DNA from: Flavonifractor avistercoris
GTDB taxonomy: Bacteria > Bacillota > Clostridia > Oscillospirales > Oscillospiraceae
Assembly (NCBI GenBank): GCA_019119085.1
Contig: DWXT01000113.1
Coordinates: forward strand, 1-46,646
Direction: 5' to 3'
DNA length: 46,646 nt
The translations under genes and the position numbers were made by a program. The notes below the pieces were generated by a model. That model saw only the letters and a program-made list of their open reading frames with translations. It did no database searches and was not told the DNA's origin. Every line of letters begins with the position of its first letter. The stretch's first letter is position 1. This document shows, piece after piece, positions 18,533 through 25,737 of this stretch.

Positions 18533-19258
18533 CTATTCTTCTTCTTGGTTTTCTTGCTGCCCCGATGGCGCGGGGGCGGGCTCCACCAGCAGGATGTCCC
18601 GGCCGGCCAGGCCGGTCACCCGGACGGTGCTGCCCGTGGGGATGGGCTGAGGGGAATCGGTGCGGGCGTCCAGCTCCCGCAGCTGCTCCTGCACCGTCAC
18701 CATCACCTTGCCCTCCCCCGTCCGGGCGGGGGGCACGGTGAGGTACACCTGGCCGGCCAGGCCCACGGCGTTGCGCAGATCCAGGGTTCCGTCGTACTGG
18801 AGGCGCACCGCCTGGCGCACCGCCAGGGCGATGCCCACCATGCCGGCAAAGCCGATGGGCACGGCCAGGAAGACGGCCAGGAAGCCGGGCATCCCCACCT
18901 GGCACAGGCACAGGCCGCCCCACCCGAAGAGCACCAGGAAGGCCACCACGCCCCGCACCGTAAACAGGTGCAGGCCGCTGTCGGGGCCGCCGGGGTGGTC
19001 GGTGGTCAGGTCGGAGCCGTCGCCGCCGGGGGGAGCGTCGTGGCCGCCCACGTCGAAGTGGCTGTCCATGTGGTCGAAGCCGCCATGGTCAAGGCCGTCG
19101 TGGTCAAGGCCGCCGTCCCCCTCCCCGGCGCCGTCGCTGTCAAACACGCCGCCGGCGAAGAGCAGGACGGTCTGGATGATCAGCACCAGCGTGGCGGGGA
19201 CGGCGATGTAGAGCAGAATGTGTTCCAGGGCAGTGAGGGACTGCCACCAGGCTGCCAT
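18533..19258 (-). CDS. NfeD-like membrane protein with His/Asp-rich insert
   Basis: The protein has 241 residues. A first membrane helix (about 11-36) is followed by an outward loop full of D, G and H (repeats of LDHDG / LDHGG / FDHMDSH, about 46-72). Two or three more helices (about 103-150) lead to a C-terminal OB-fold NfeD domain containing VGLAGQVYLTV and GSTVRVTGLAGRDILLV. The protein ends QQENQEEE. NfeD proteins work with the adjacent SPFH protein. The His/Asp loop looks able to bind metal ions, which is not a usual NfeD feature. Confidence 0.82.
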   Translation of the reverse strand: MAAWWQSLTALEHILLYIAVPATLVLIIQTVLLFAGGVFDSDGAGEGDGGLDHDGLDHGGFDHMDSHFDVGGHDAPPGGDGSDLTTDHPGGPDSGLHLFTVRGVVAFLVLFGWGGLCLCQVGMPGFLAVFLAVPIGFAGMVGIALAVRQAVRLQYDGTLDLRNAVGLAGQVYLTVPPARTGEGKVMVTVQEQLRELDARTDSPQPIPTGSTVRVTGLAGRDILLVEPAPAPSGQQENQEEE

Positions 19259-19364
19259 GGACGCGCCTCCTTTCTCTCAGGCGAAAATGTCAGGGAACTT
19301 CAGGGATGTATCTGAAAACAGCGGCAGAGGCCGGAAAACCGTCCCGCCGCTGGATCGGGACGCC

Positions 19365-19922
19365 TCAGGTCAGGGCGGACAGGAGGGCCTCCGCCTCCTG
19401 CTTGAGCCGGGCGGCCAGGTAGGCCGTCAGAATCACGTGCAGGCAGCGGGCCACCCGGTTCCGGGCGCCCGGAACCGGCTCCTGGTAGTCCTCCACCGCC
19501 GCACAGCACCACTGCGCGGCCTCCTCCGGCCCGGTGGGGTTCTTCCGCTCCACCAGAACCACCAGGCGCACAAAATAGAGGTACAGCTGGGCGTCGTCGA
19601 TCAGATCGTCCGACTCGTCGTCCAGCTCTCCGTTCACATAGGAGAGCAGGGTGCAGATCTTGTCCAGCTGCATGGAGTCCTTCAGCATGTTGATGAGGAC
19701 AATGCGGCAGAACTGGCGGCGGGAATACCGCTTGCGCTCCGGCGGGGCCGCAAAGCCCCGGCGCACCCAGTTCTGGATCACATAGGGCTCCAGCCCCGTC
19801 AGGCTGGCCACCTGGGAGAGCATCAGCCCACCCGCCAAAAAGAGGGAGTTGAGCCGGGTCTCGGCCTCCTCCGGACGGCTCCAGTCCACCGGGATGGTGG
19901 TGCCGGGCAGCGTCTTGGCCAT
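19365..19922 (-). CDS. DUF1836 domain protein, probable DNA-binding regulator
   Basis: The protein has 185 residues. The ATG at 19920-19922 is preferred because GGAG lies 8 bases upstream and the promoter would leave almost no leader for the ATG at 19940. LMLSQVASLTGLEPYVIQNWVRRG, with RKRYSRRQFCRIVLINMLKD after it, is a MerR-like winged-helix pattern typical of DUF1836. The C-terminal half is helical. The promoter is consensus and spans a 16-bp palindrome, so autoregulation is likely. Confidence 0.85.
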   Translation of the reverse strand: MAKTLPGTTIPVDWSRPEEAETRLNSLFLAGGLMLSQVASLTGLEPYVIQNWVRRGFAAPPERKRYSRRQFCRIVLINMLKDSMQLDKICTLLSYVNGELDDESDDLIDDAQLYLYFVRLVVLVERKNPTGPEEAAQWCCAAVEDYQEPVPGARNRVARCLHVILTAYLAARLKQEAEALLSALT

Positions 19923-19951
19923 ATCATCCACTCCTTTCATGCTGTGGTTTG

Positions 19952-19980
19952 ATTATACTAAACAATCATATGATTGTCAA
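19952..19980 (-). promoter_or_regulatory. Consensus sigma-A promoter with internal palindrome
   Basis: On the minus strand TTGACA (19975-19980) and TATAAT (19952-19957) are both perfect and 17 bases apart. A perfect 16-bp palindrome (19962-19977, centred on CATATG) fills most of the spacer and overlaps the -35, an ideal place for a repressor. Confidence 0.9.
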
Positions 19981-20122
19981 TAGAGGTCAAGTAATTATTT
20001 TGTAAAATCGCGGAAGGTCACGACTCGGCGCGCCGCCCGCTCCTTTCGGGGCGGATGAGGGGTTCCCGGATGCCCGCCCAGCCACCGCTATCCGTGGGGC
20101 GCGACGACTCGGCGCGCCGTCC

Positions 20123-20145
20123 GTAGGGGCGACCTGTGGTCGCCC
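20123..20145 (+). repeat. REP-like palindrome (GGGCGACC type)
   Basis: GTAG is followed by an 8-bp perfect stem (20127-20134 with 20138-20145). Confidence 0.8.
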
Positions 20146-20179
20146 GTCTGGCGGGTGCTCCCTCACGGGGCGGGCCTAC

Positions 20180-20520
20180 CCGGCCAGGGCACCGCTTTCT
20201 TTCCGAAAGAAAGCGGTGGGAAAGAAAGGGCGGGGGGGCTTCGCCCACCATGCCCCCCCAGTACGGGGGTTCATGGCGGCGGCGGGCTGTAATTGGCCCG
20301 CAAGAACCAGCCTAGCATCCCCGCCCGCCGTTGGTGCCATGCCGTTGAAATACCAAGGCGGCTGATGTGGCTTGGAAACGGCGCGCCGGGTCGTCGCGCC
20401 CCACGTAGGGGCGACCTGTGGTCGCCCGCCCCGAGCCGAGGGGGCGCCCGCCGGGTCGGAGGCGCCGGGGGCGCTTCCGATAGAAATCCAGCAAAGCCAC
20501 CTTCAAAAAAGCGGCGCTCC
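20180..20520 (+). repeat. Composite dispersed repeat, copy 3
   Basis: The hairpin at 20190-20218 has a 14-bp perfect stem (arms CACCGCTTTCTTTC). It is followed by GGGAAAGAAAGG, then CATGGCGGCGG and a shortened middle. The far end (20456-20515) matches 2878-2940 closely. A REP unit lies inside at 20405-20427. Confidence 0.7.
20405..20427 (+). repeat. REP-like palindrome (GGGCGACC type)
   Basis: GTAG is followed by an 8-bp perfect stem (20409-20416 with 20420-20427). The loop is TGT, as at 20123. Confidence 0.8.
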
Positions 20521-20637
20521 ACCGGGGGAGCACCGGTAAACGAGCGGCGCCTCAGGGATGCCGCGTCCTGCGGTTGGATGGCGTGGTCGAAATCGCTGTT
20601 TTTGCCGGAAATTCCCCGCAATTTTGGGAATGACCCC

Positions 20638-20666
20638 TTTACAAGGGGGATAGAATATGGTAAACT
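20638..20666 (+). promoter_or_regulatory. Promoter of rpsO
   Basis: TTTACA (20638-20643) and TAAACT (20661-20666) have a 17-base spacer. About 100 bases of GC-rich leader separate it from the rpsO start, room for the S15 autoregulatory structure known in other bacteria. Confidence 0.65.
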
Positions 20667-20774
20667 ACTACAGCCTGTGAACAGGCGCTCAACTTACCCC
20701 CGGCTTCGTCTCCAGGCTCTCACCGGCCGGTCACGCAGCCCCGGGCACATTGTATGAAAGGTGGAACCACAAGC

Positions 20775-21041
20775 ATGATTCGCAAGGACGAAAAGACGGC
20801 CGTGATCGAGGCCAACCGCACTCACCCCACTGACACCGGCTCTCCCGAGGTGCAGATTGCCATTCTCACCGCCCGCATCCAGGAGCTGACCGAGCACCTG
20901 AAGGTGCACATCCACGACAACCACAGCCGCCGCGGCCTGCTGAAGATGGTCGGTAAGCGCCGCAAGATGCTGGACTACCTGGCCAAGAAGGACGTGGAGC
21001 GTTACCGCGCCATCATCGCCAAGCTGGGCATCCGCAAATAA
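20775..21041 (+). CDS. rpsO: 30S ribosomal protein S15
   Basis: This is 88 residues, the normal S15 length. The ATG at 20775 is chosen over the in-frame ATG at 20754 because MIRKDEK is the usual S15 N-terminus; AAAGGTGG lies upstream. Family-typical sequence includes THPTDTGSPEVQIAILT, LKVHIHDNHSRRGLL and VGKRRKMLDYL. S15 binds 16S rRNA early in assembly of the small subunit. pnp follows, the classic rpsO-pnp pair. Confidence 0.97.
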   Translation: MIRKDEKTAVIEANRTHPTDTGSPEVQIAILTARIQELTEHLKVHIHDNHSRRGLLKMVGKRRKMLDYLAKKDVERYRAIIAKLGIRK

Positions 21042-21054
21042 GGAAAAACAAATA

Positions 21055-21087
21055 GGGGTGGCGCGGGACACCGTGCCACCCCTTCTT
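21055..21087 (+). terminator. Hairpin terminator or attenuator after rpsO
   Basis: An 8-bp GC stem (21055-21062 with 21075-21082) is followed by TTCTT. The T tract is weak, so some transcription probably reads through into pnp. Confidence 0.6.
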
Positions 21088-21095
21088 CCCATCCG

Positions 21096-21176
21096 TCAGA
21101 GCGCGCCTTTTAGCAGTTGAACCTGGGCCCGGCGGGCCGGACGTGGGTTCAAATGCTAAAACGAGCACGGCTCTGA
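21096..21176 (+). promoter_or_regulatory. Long stem-loop in the rpsO-pnp leader
   Basis: An outer 7-bp stem (21096-21102 with 21170-21176) encloses a 16-bp stem with one mismatch (21108-21123 with 21146-21161) and a GC-rich apex. In E. coli a stem in this position is cut by RNase III and lets PNPase control its own synthesis; the same role is inferred here. Confidence 0.6.
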
Positions 21177-21222
21177 TGTGTGGGAGCGCCAAACCCCAGG
21201 ATAAAAAGGAGGAATCCCCCAC

Positions 21223-23373
21223 ATGTCAACCATCATCAAGCACAAGGAATTCACCAACCGCCATGTCTACAAGACCGAGGTGGCGGGCCGCCCCCTGACC
21301 ATCGACGTGGGCAAGGTGGCCGAGCTGGCCTCCGCCTCCGCCATGGTGACCTACGGCGAGACCACCGTGCTGGTGGCCGTCACCGTGGCCCCCCGTCCCC
21401 GGGACGGGGTGGACTTCTTCCCTCTGAGCGTGGACTTTGAGGAGAAGCTGTACGCCGTGGGCCGCATCCCCGGCTCCTTCATGCGCCGGGAGGGGCAGCC
21501 CTCCCTGCCCGCCGTGCTGGCCAGCCGGGTGATCGACCGCTCCATCCGCCCCTTGTTCCCCTACGACTTCCGCAACGACGTGGTGGTCACCGCCACCGTC
21601 ATGAGCGTGGATCGTGACTGCTCCCCCGAGGTGACCGCCATGATCGGCGTGTCCGCCTGCCTGGCCTATTCCTGCATCCCCTGGGCCGGCCCCATCGGCT
21701 GCCTGGAGGTGGGCTATGTGGACGGCCAGATCGTCATGAACCCCACCAACGAGCAGAAGCACGCCTCCCAGCTGGATCTGACCGTGGCCGCCACCGAGAA
21801 GAAGGTCATCATGATCGAGGCCGGCGCCAAGGAGATCCCCGACGACATCATGTATGAGGCCATTGTGAAGGCCCACGAGGAGATCAAGGCCCAGGTGGCC
21901 TTCATCAACTCCATCGTGGCCGAGATCGGCAGGGAGAAGATGACCTACGACCACGCCGACTTCGACCAGGAGCTCTTCGACAAGATCGTGGAGGCCACCA
22001 TGGACGAGGCCAAGGCCGCCATGGACACCGACGACAAGAACGTCCGGGAGGAGCGCTGGAACGCCCTCATCGAGCACTGGCACGAGCTCTTCCTGGAGGA
22101 CTATCCCGAGATGGACAAGTACCTGGAGGAGATCACCTACAAGTTCCAGAAGAAGATCGTCAAGGCCTGGCTGCTGGAGGGCCACCGTGTGGACGGCCGC
22201 CAGAAGAACGAGATCCGCCCCCTGGCCGCCGAGGTGGGCGTCCTGCCCCGGGTGCACGGCTCCGGCCTGTTCACCCGCGGCCAGACCCAGGTGCTCTCCA
22301 TCTGCACCCTGAACACCCTCTCCGCCGCCCAGAAGCTGGACACCATCTGGGAGGAGGAGGAGAAGCGGTATATGCACCACTACAACTTCCCCGCCTACTC
22401 CACCGGCGAGGCCCGGGCCGCCCGCTCCACCAACCGCCGGGAGAAGGGCCACGGCGCCCTGGCCGAGCGGGCCCTGGAGCCGGTGATCCCCCCCGTGGAG
22501 GAGTTCCCCTACGCCATCCGGGTGGTGTCTGAGGTGCTGAGCTCCAACGGCTCCACCTCCCAGGGCTCCATCTGCGGCTCCACCCTGGCCCTGATGGACG
22601 CCGGCGTGCCCATCTCCGCCCCCGTGGCCGGCATCTCCTGCGGCCTGATCCAGGACGACGACGGCTCCTTCCAGACCTTCATCGACATCCAGGGCGTGGA
22701 GGACTTCCACGGCGAGATGGACTTCAAGGTGGCCGGCACCAAGGCCGGCATCACCGCCATCCAGATGGACATCAAGAACGACGGCCTGAGCCACGAGATC
22801 ATCAAGGAGGCCCTGGAGATCACCAAGGATGCCCGCTACGCCATCCTGGACGAGATCATGCTGCCCTGCATCTCCGCCCCCCGGCCCGACGTGGCCGACA
22901 CCGCCCCCAAGATGGTGAAGATGAAGATCGACGTGGACAAGATCCGCGAGGTCATCGGCTCCGGCGGCAAGGTCATCCAGAAGATCTGCGCAGACACCGG
23001 CGCCAAGATCGACATCGAGGACGACGGCACCATCTACATCGCGGGCACCGACAAGGCCTCCTGCGACGCGGCCAAGAAGACCATCGAGACCATCGTGTTC
23101 GTGCCCGAGGTGGGGCAGCTGTACTACGGCAAGGTGGTGCGCATCCTCCAGTTCGGCGCCTTCGTGGAGCTGGCCCCCGGCAAGGACGGCATGGTGCACA
23201 TCTCCAAGCTGGCCGACCACCGTGTCAACAAGGTGGAGGACGTGGTCAACATCGGCGACATGATCTGGGTCAAGGTCACCGACATCGACGAGAAGGGCCG
23301 GGTCAACCTGTCCTACAAGGACGCCCTCAAGGAGATCAAGGCCAAAAAGGCCGCCGGCGAAATGGTGAAATAA
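21223..23373 (+). CDS. pnp: Polyribonucleotide nucleotidyltransferase (PNPase)
   Basis: The protein has 716 residues, normal length. Two RNase PH domains (about 10-230 and 320-550) flank a helical linker. A KH domain with VIGSGGKVIQKI starts near residue 575, and an S1 domain runs from about 625 to the end (GQLYYGKVVRILQFGAFVEL..KDGMVHISKL). Core family segments include RPLFPYDFRNDV, YNFPAYSTGEA and SNGSTSQGSICG. It degrades RNA 3' to 5' using phosphate. AGGAGG precedes the ATG. A cluster of five stem-loops follows the stop. Confidence 0.98.
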   Translation: MSTIIKHKEFTNRHVYKTEVAGRPLTIDVGKVAELASASAMVTYGETTVLVAVTVAPRPRDGVDFFPLSVDFEEKLYAVGRIPGSFMRREGQPSLPAVLASRVIDRSIRPLFPYDFRNDVVVTATVMSVDRDCSPEVTAMIGVSACLAYSCIPWAGPIGCLEVGYVDGQIVMNPTNEQKHASQLDLTVAATEKKVIMIEAGAKEIPDDIMYEAIVKAHEEIKAQVAFINSIVAEIGREKMTYDHADFDQELFDKIVEATMDEAKAAMDTDDKNVREERWNALIEHWHELFLEDYPEMDKYLEEITYKFQKKIVKAWLLEGHRVDGRQKNEIRPLAAEVGVLPRVHGSGLFTRGQTQVLSICTLNTLSAAQKLDTIWEEEEKRYMHHYNFPAYSTGEARAARSTNRREKGHGALAERALEPVIPPVEEFPYAIRVVSEVLSSNGSTSQGSICGSTLALMDAGVPISAPVAGISCGLIQDDDGSFQTFIDIQGVEDFHGEMDFKVAGTKAGITAIQMDIKNDGLSHEIIKEALEITKDARYAILDEIMLPCISAPRPDVADTAPKMVKMKIDVDKIREVIGSGGKVIQKICADTGAKIDIEDDGTIYIAGTDKASCDAAKKTIETIVFVPEVGQLYYGKVVRILQFGAFVELAPGKDGMVHISKLADHRVNKVEDVVNIGDMIWVKVTDIDEKGRVNLSYKDALKEIKAKKAAGEMVK

Positions 23374-23401
23374 GCACGGCCCGGAGGGAAGCCTCGCAGA
23401 G

Positions 23402-23600
23402 TTCCCGCGGCCGCAGCCGCGGGAATCAAATGAAAATCCGTCATTTCCGGGGACATGCGCCTCGGAAATGACACTTCTCATGGCGGAGGAGACGACAATT
23501 TCGCAAGAAATCGAGTCTCCTCCGCCATGCAACTTTTCTCGGGAAAGCGGCCTGACGCTTTCCCGAGAGGCTGGGCGGGGAATTTCCCCGCCCGGTTTTT
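23402..23600 (+). ncRNA. Array of five stem-loops downstream of pnp
   Basis: Five hairpins follow one another. (1) 23402-23425: 10-bp stem, loop CGCA. (2) 23440-23472: 10-bp stem. (3) 23479-23529: 15-bp stem, internal loop, then a 5-bp stem capped by a GCAA tetraloop. (4) 23537-23568: 13-bp stem, loop with CCTGA. (5) 23573-23593: GC stem followed by TTTTTATTTT, the terminator. All stems are perfect or nearly so. The array could be the pnp 3' UTR or a separate structured RNA. No promoter was seen directly upstream. Confidence 0.6.
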
Positions 23601-23605
23601 ATTTT
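23573..23605 (+). terminator. Terminator after the pnp stem-loop array
   Basis: An 8-bp GGGCGGGG/CCCCGCCC stem is followed by GGTTTTTATTTT. Confidence 0.85.
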
Positions 23606-23609
23606 GTGT

Positions 23610-23638
23610 GTGACAACGGGAGCGGAATGTGGTATAGT
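23610..23638 (+). promoter_or_regulatory. Promoter of the 32-residue peptide gene
   Basis: GTGACA (23610-23615) and TATAGT (23633-23638) have a 17-base spacer, directly after the preceding terminator. Confidence 0.65.
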
Positions 23639-23664
23639 GTTGTAACTATCTGGAGGAAGGGACG

Positions 23665-23763
23665 GTGAGCGCGGAGATGAAAAAGAAGGTGCTGGGGTAT
23701 CTGGCGCTGATCCTGGCCATCACGGCGGTGGTTCTGCTGTTCATCGCCCTGCGGGGGGCGTAA
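23665..23763 (+). CDS. 32-residue single-pass membrane peptide
   Basis: GTG start with GGAGG 9 bases upstream. The peptide is VSAEMKKKV, then one hydrophobic helix of about 20 residues (LGYLALILAITAVVLLFIAL), then RGA. An internal ATG at 23677 is a less likely start because it has no spaced ribosome site. It has its own promoter (23610-23638) and its own terminator, whose stem spans the stop codon. Such an independent unit between pnp and the M16 peptidase is strong evidence for a real small gene. The charge pattern suggests an inside N-terminus. No family recognised; a regulator of a membrane enzyme or a toxin-like peptide are both possible. Confidence 0.65.
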   Translation: MSAEMKKKVLGYLALILAITAVVLLFIALRGA

Positions 23764-23778
23764 ACCGCCCCGTTTTTG
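23755..23778 (+). terminator. Terminator overlapping the small gene's stop
   Basis: A 6-bp GGGGCG/CGCCCC stem (23755-23760 with 23766-23771) is followed by GTTTTTG. The TAA stop lies in the loop. Confidence 0.65.
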
Positions 23779-23822
23779 TCCATACTAAGCGCAAAATACA
23801 GAGAAGTGCGAGGTTATTTCGT

Positions 23823-25073
23823 TTGTTTTATGAGAAAAAGACGCTCCCCAACGGGGTGCGGATTCTGACGGAGCACGTGCCCGGGGTGCGCTCGGCGTCC
23901 CTGGGCATCTGGGTGGGCACCGGCTCCCGCCACGAGAGCGCGGCGGAGAACGGCGCGGCCCACTTCATCGAGCACATGCTGTTCAAGGGCACCGGCCGGC
24001 GCACCGCCGGGGAGCTGGCCGAGGAGATGGACGCGGTGGGGGGCCAGATCAACGCCTTCACCACCAAGGAGTGCACCTGCTTCTACGCCCGGGTGCTGGA
24101 CACCCACCTGAACCAGGCGGCGGACATCCTGTGCGACATGTTCTTCCACTCCAAGTTCGACGATGCCGATGTGGAGACCGAGCGGGGCGTCATCCTGGAG
24201 GAGATCGGCATGTACGAGGACAACCCGGAGGATCTGTGCGCCGAGCGGCTGGCCGGGGCGGTGTTCAAGGGCTCCTCCCTGGCCCGGCCCATCCTGGGGC
24301 GGAAGGCCACCCTGGAGAAGATGGACGGCGCCTGGCTGCGGGAATACCAGCGGGAGCACTACGGCCCCGACCGCATCGTGGTGGCCCTGGCGGGCAGCTT
24401 CACCGACGCCGACGCCCAGGCCCTGGCCGACCGCTTCGCCGGGCTGGAGGGGCGGCCCGGCCGGGCCGTGCGCCCCGCCGCCTACGTCCCCGGCGTGACG
24501 GTGAAGAAGAAGGCCATCGAGCAGAACCACCTGACCCTGGCCTTCCCCGGCATCCCCTTCGCAGACCCCCGGCGGTTCCAGATGCAGCTGCTGTCCTCCA
24601 TCCTGGGGGGCGGCATGTCCTCCCGCCTGTTCCAGCAGGTGCGGGAGCAGAAGGGCCTGTGCTACTCCATCTACTCCTACGGCACCTGCCACGACGACAC
24701 CGGCTATTTCGGCGTCTACACCGCCCTGGGGAAGGAGACCGAGGGCCAGGCCCTGGACACCATCCTGGCCGTGATCCGCGACTTCGCCGACCACGGCGTC
24801 ACCCAGGCCGAGCTGGATCGGGCCCGGGAGCAGTCCAAGGCCAACGTGCTCATGGGCCTGGAGTCCACCCAGGCCCATATGAGCAGCCTGGGCCGGGGGG
24901 AGCTGCTTATGGGCGAGGTGCTCTCCCCCGACGAGATCATCGCCGCCTACGACGCGGTGACCCGGGAGGACGTGCGCACCCTGGCCCGGGAGCTGTTCCG
25001 CTTCGAGAACGCCTCCCTCTCCGCCGTGGGACGGGTGGGCTCCGCCGAGGGGTACCAGGCCCTGCTGAGCTGA
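23823..25073 (+). CDS. M16-family zinc peptidase
   Basis: This 416-residue, single-unit M16B processing peptidase has the inverted zinc motif H47-F-I-E50-H51, with the distal glutamate expected in VETERGVILEEIGMYEDNP. The second half carries the family RLFQQVREQKGLCYSIYSY segment. Members act as dimers on peptides; the Bacillus relative YmxG/MlpA also lies near pnp. The start is TTG with GAGG 9 bases upstream; the encoded FYEKKTLPNGVRIL matches the usual M16 N-terminus, and no ATG is available in frame. A REP-like palindrome follows 15 bases after the stop. Confidence 0.93.
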   Translation: MFYEKKTLPNGVRILTEHVPGVRSASLGIWVGTGSRHESAAENGAAHFIEHMLFKGTGRRTAGELAEEMDAVGGQINAFTTKECTCFYARVLDTHLNQAADILCDMFFHSKFDDADVETERGVILEEIGMYEDNPEDLCAERLAGAVFKGSSLARPILGRKATLEKMDGAWLREYQREHYGPDRIVVALAGSFTDADAQALADRFAGLEGRPGRAVRPAAYVPGVTVKKKAIEQNHLTLAFPGIPFADPRRFQMQLLSSILGGGMSSRLFQQVREQKGLCYSIYSYGTCHDDTGYFGVYTALGKETEGQALDTILAVIRDFADHGVTQAELDRAREQSKANVLMGLESTQAHMSSLGRGELLMGEVLSPDEIIAAYDAVTREDVRTLARELFRFENASLSAVGRVGSAEGYQALLS

Positions 25074-25088
25074 GAGGCGGGCAGGGGC

Positions 25089-25114
25089 GGGCCGGCCAGG
25101 GGGCCGGCCCCTAC
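25089..25114 (-). repeat. REP-like palindrome (GGGCCGGCC type)
   Basis: A 9-bp perfect stem (25089-25097 with 25102-25110) is followed by CTAC. Confidence 0.65.
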
Positions 25115-25188
25115 AGCGAAAGGCCGGAATCAGGGCGCAGGGGCCGCCGCCCCGGCGGCCCGGCCGCACAGTGCAGCACAACCCCAGA

Positions 25189-25220
25189 GGAGGACGGGAC
25201 ACCGTCCTCCTCTGTCTGCT
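25189..25220 (+). terminator. Terminator after the M16 peptidase gene
   Basis: A GAGGAGGACGG / CCGTCCTCCTC stem (loop GACA) is followed by TGTCTG. The U tract is poor. Confidence 0.5.
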
Positions 25221-25240
25221 AACAGGAGTTTTGTTTTACA

Positions 25241-25269
25241 TTGACAAGAGTTTCACTCCGTGATACCAT
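25241..25269 (+). promoter_or_regulatory. Promoter of the 25.3-26.2 kb gene pair
   Basis: A perfect TTGACA (25241-25246) and TACCAT (25264-25269) have a 17-base spacer. Confidence 0.65.
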
Positions 25270-25301
25270 GGAGGCGAAAACCGGGAAAGGGGCGGTGAAG
25301 C

Positions 25302-25721
25302 ATGGGGAAAAAGGCCTGGAAATGGACGGGAAAGCGGATTGTCCTGCTGGCAGCGGTGATTCTGCTCGCGGTTTTCTGCGTGTGGTGGCTGCGGCCCCGG
25401 AGCGTGGAGAGCCTGGTGGGCGCTCCGGTGGGCGGAGTCGGGCAGGCCGTCCTGGAGGAGGGGCTGGGCGACGGGAAGACCGACGTGTCCGGCGGCCTGG
25501 AGGAGCTGTACGGCTTTTCCTTCACCCGGCCTGTGTTCTCCCCCACCCTGCAATATGAGGGGCGGAGCTATGATCTGGCCCTGGCGGTGGGAGACCGCTG
25601 GCAGTACTGGACGCTGACCGACGACGGCGTCCTGTGGGACGGCACCTGGCGCTACGCCCTGTCCGGCGGGCAGGCCGCCCGGGAGCGGCTTGCGGCCTGG
25701 CTGTCGGGGCAGACCGCCTGA
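25302..25721 (+). CDS. Membrane-anchored protein of unknown function
   Basis: The protein has 139 residues: a basic N-terminus (MGKKAWKWTGKR), one hydrophobic segment (IVLLAAVILLAVFCVWWL, about 13-30), then an extracytoplasmic domain of about 105 residues containing YGFSFTRPVFSPTLQYEGRSYDLAL and DRWQYWTLTDDGVLWDGTWRY. It has no lipobox cysteine and no recognised family. The ribosome site is modest (GGGGCGGTG). The next gene starts 17 bases after its stop, so the two are probably co-transcribed from the promoter at 25241-25269. Confidence 0.7.
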   Translation: MGKKAWKWTGKRIVLLAAVILLAVFCVWWLRPRSVESLVGAPVGGVGQAVLEEGLGDGKTDVSGGLEELYGFSFTRPVFSPTLQYEGRSYDLALAVGDRWQYWTLTDDGVLWDGTWRYALSGGQAARERLAAWLSGQTA

Positions 25722-25737
25722 GGGGGGAAAAGGCCGC

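Larger units (their letters stand above)
20000..20637. other. Gene-free, repeat-filled interval
   Basis: No gene is supported. The interval holds GTAG-headed palindromes at 20123-20145 and 20405-20427, related GTGGGGCGCGACGACTCGGC-type units near 20095-20120 and inverted near 20382-20405, and the third copy of the composite repeat. The segment near 20540-20575 looks like a decayed GGCGC..CA / TGCCGCG palindrome. Confidence 0.75.

Noticed and set aside
21108..21161. tRNA-like segment GGGTTCAAAT in the rpsO-pnp gap
   Set aside because: The T-loop-like string is only one arm of a long hairpin. There is no acceptor, D-arm or anticodon arrangement.
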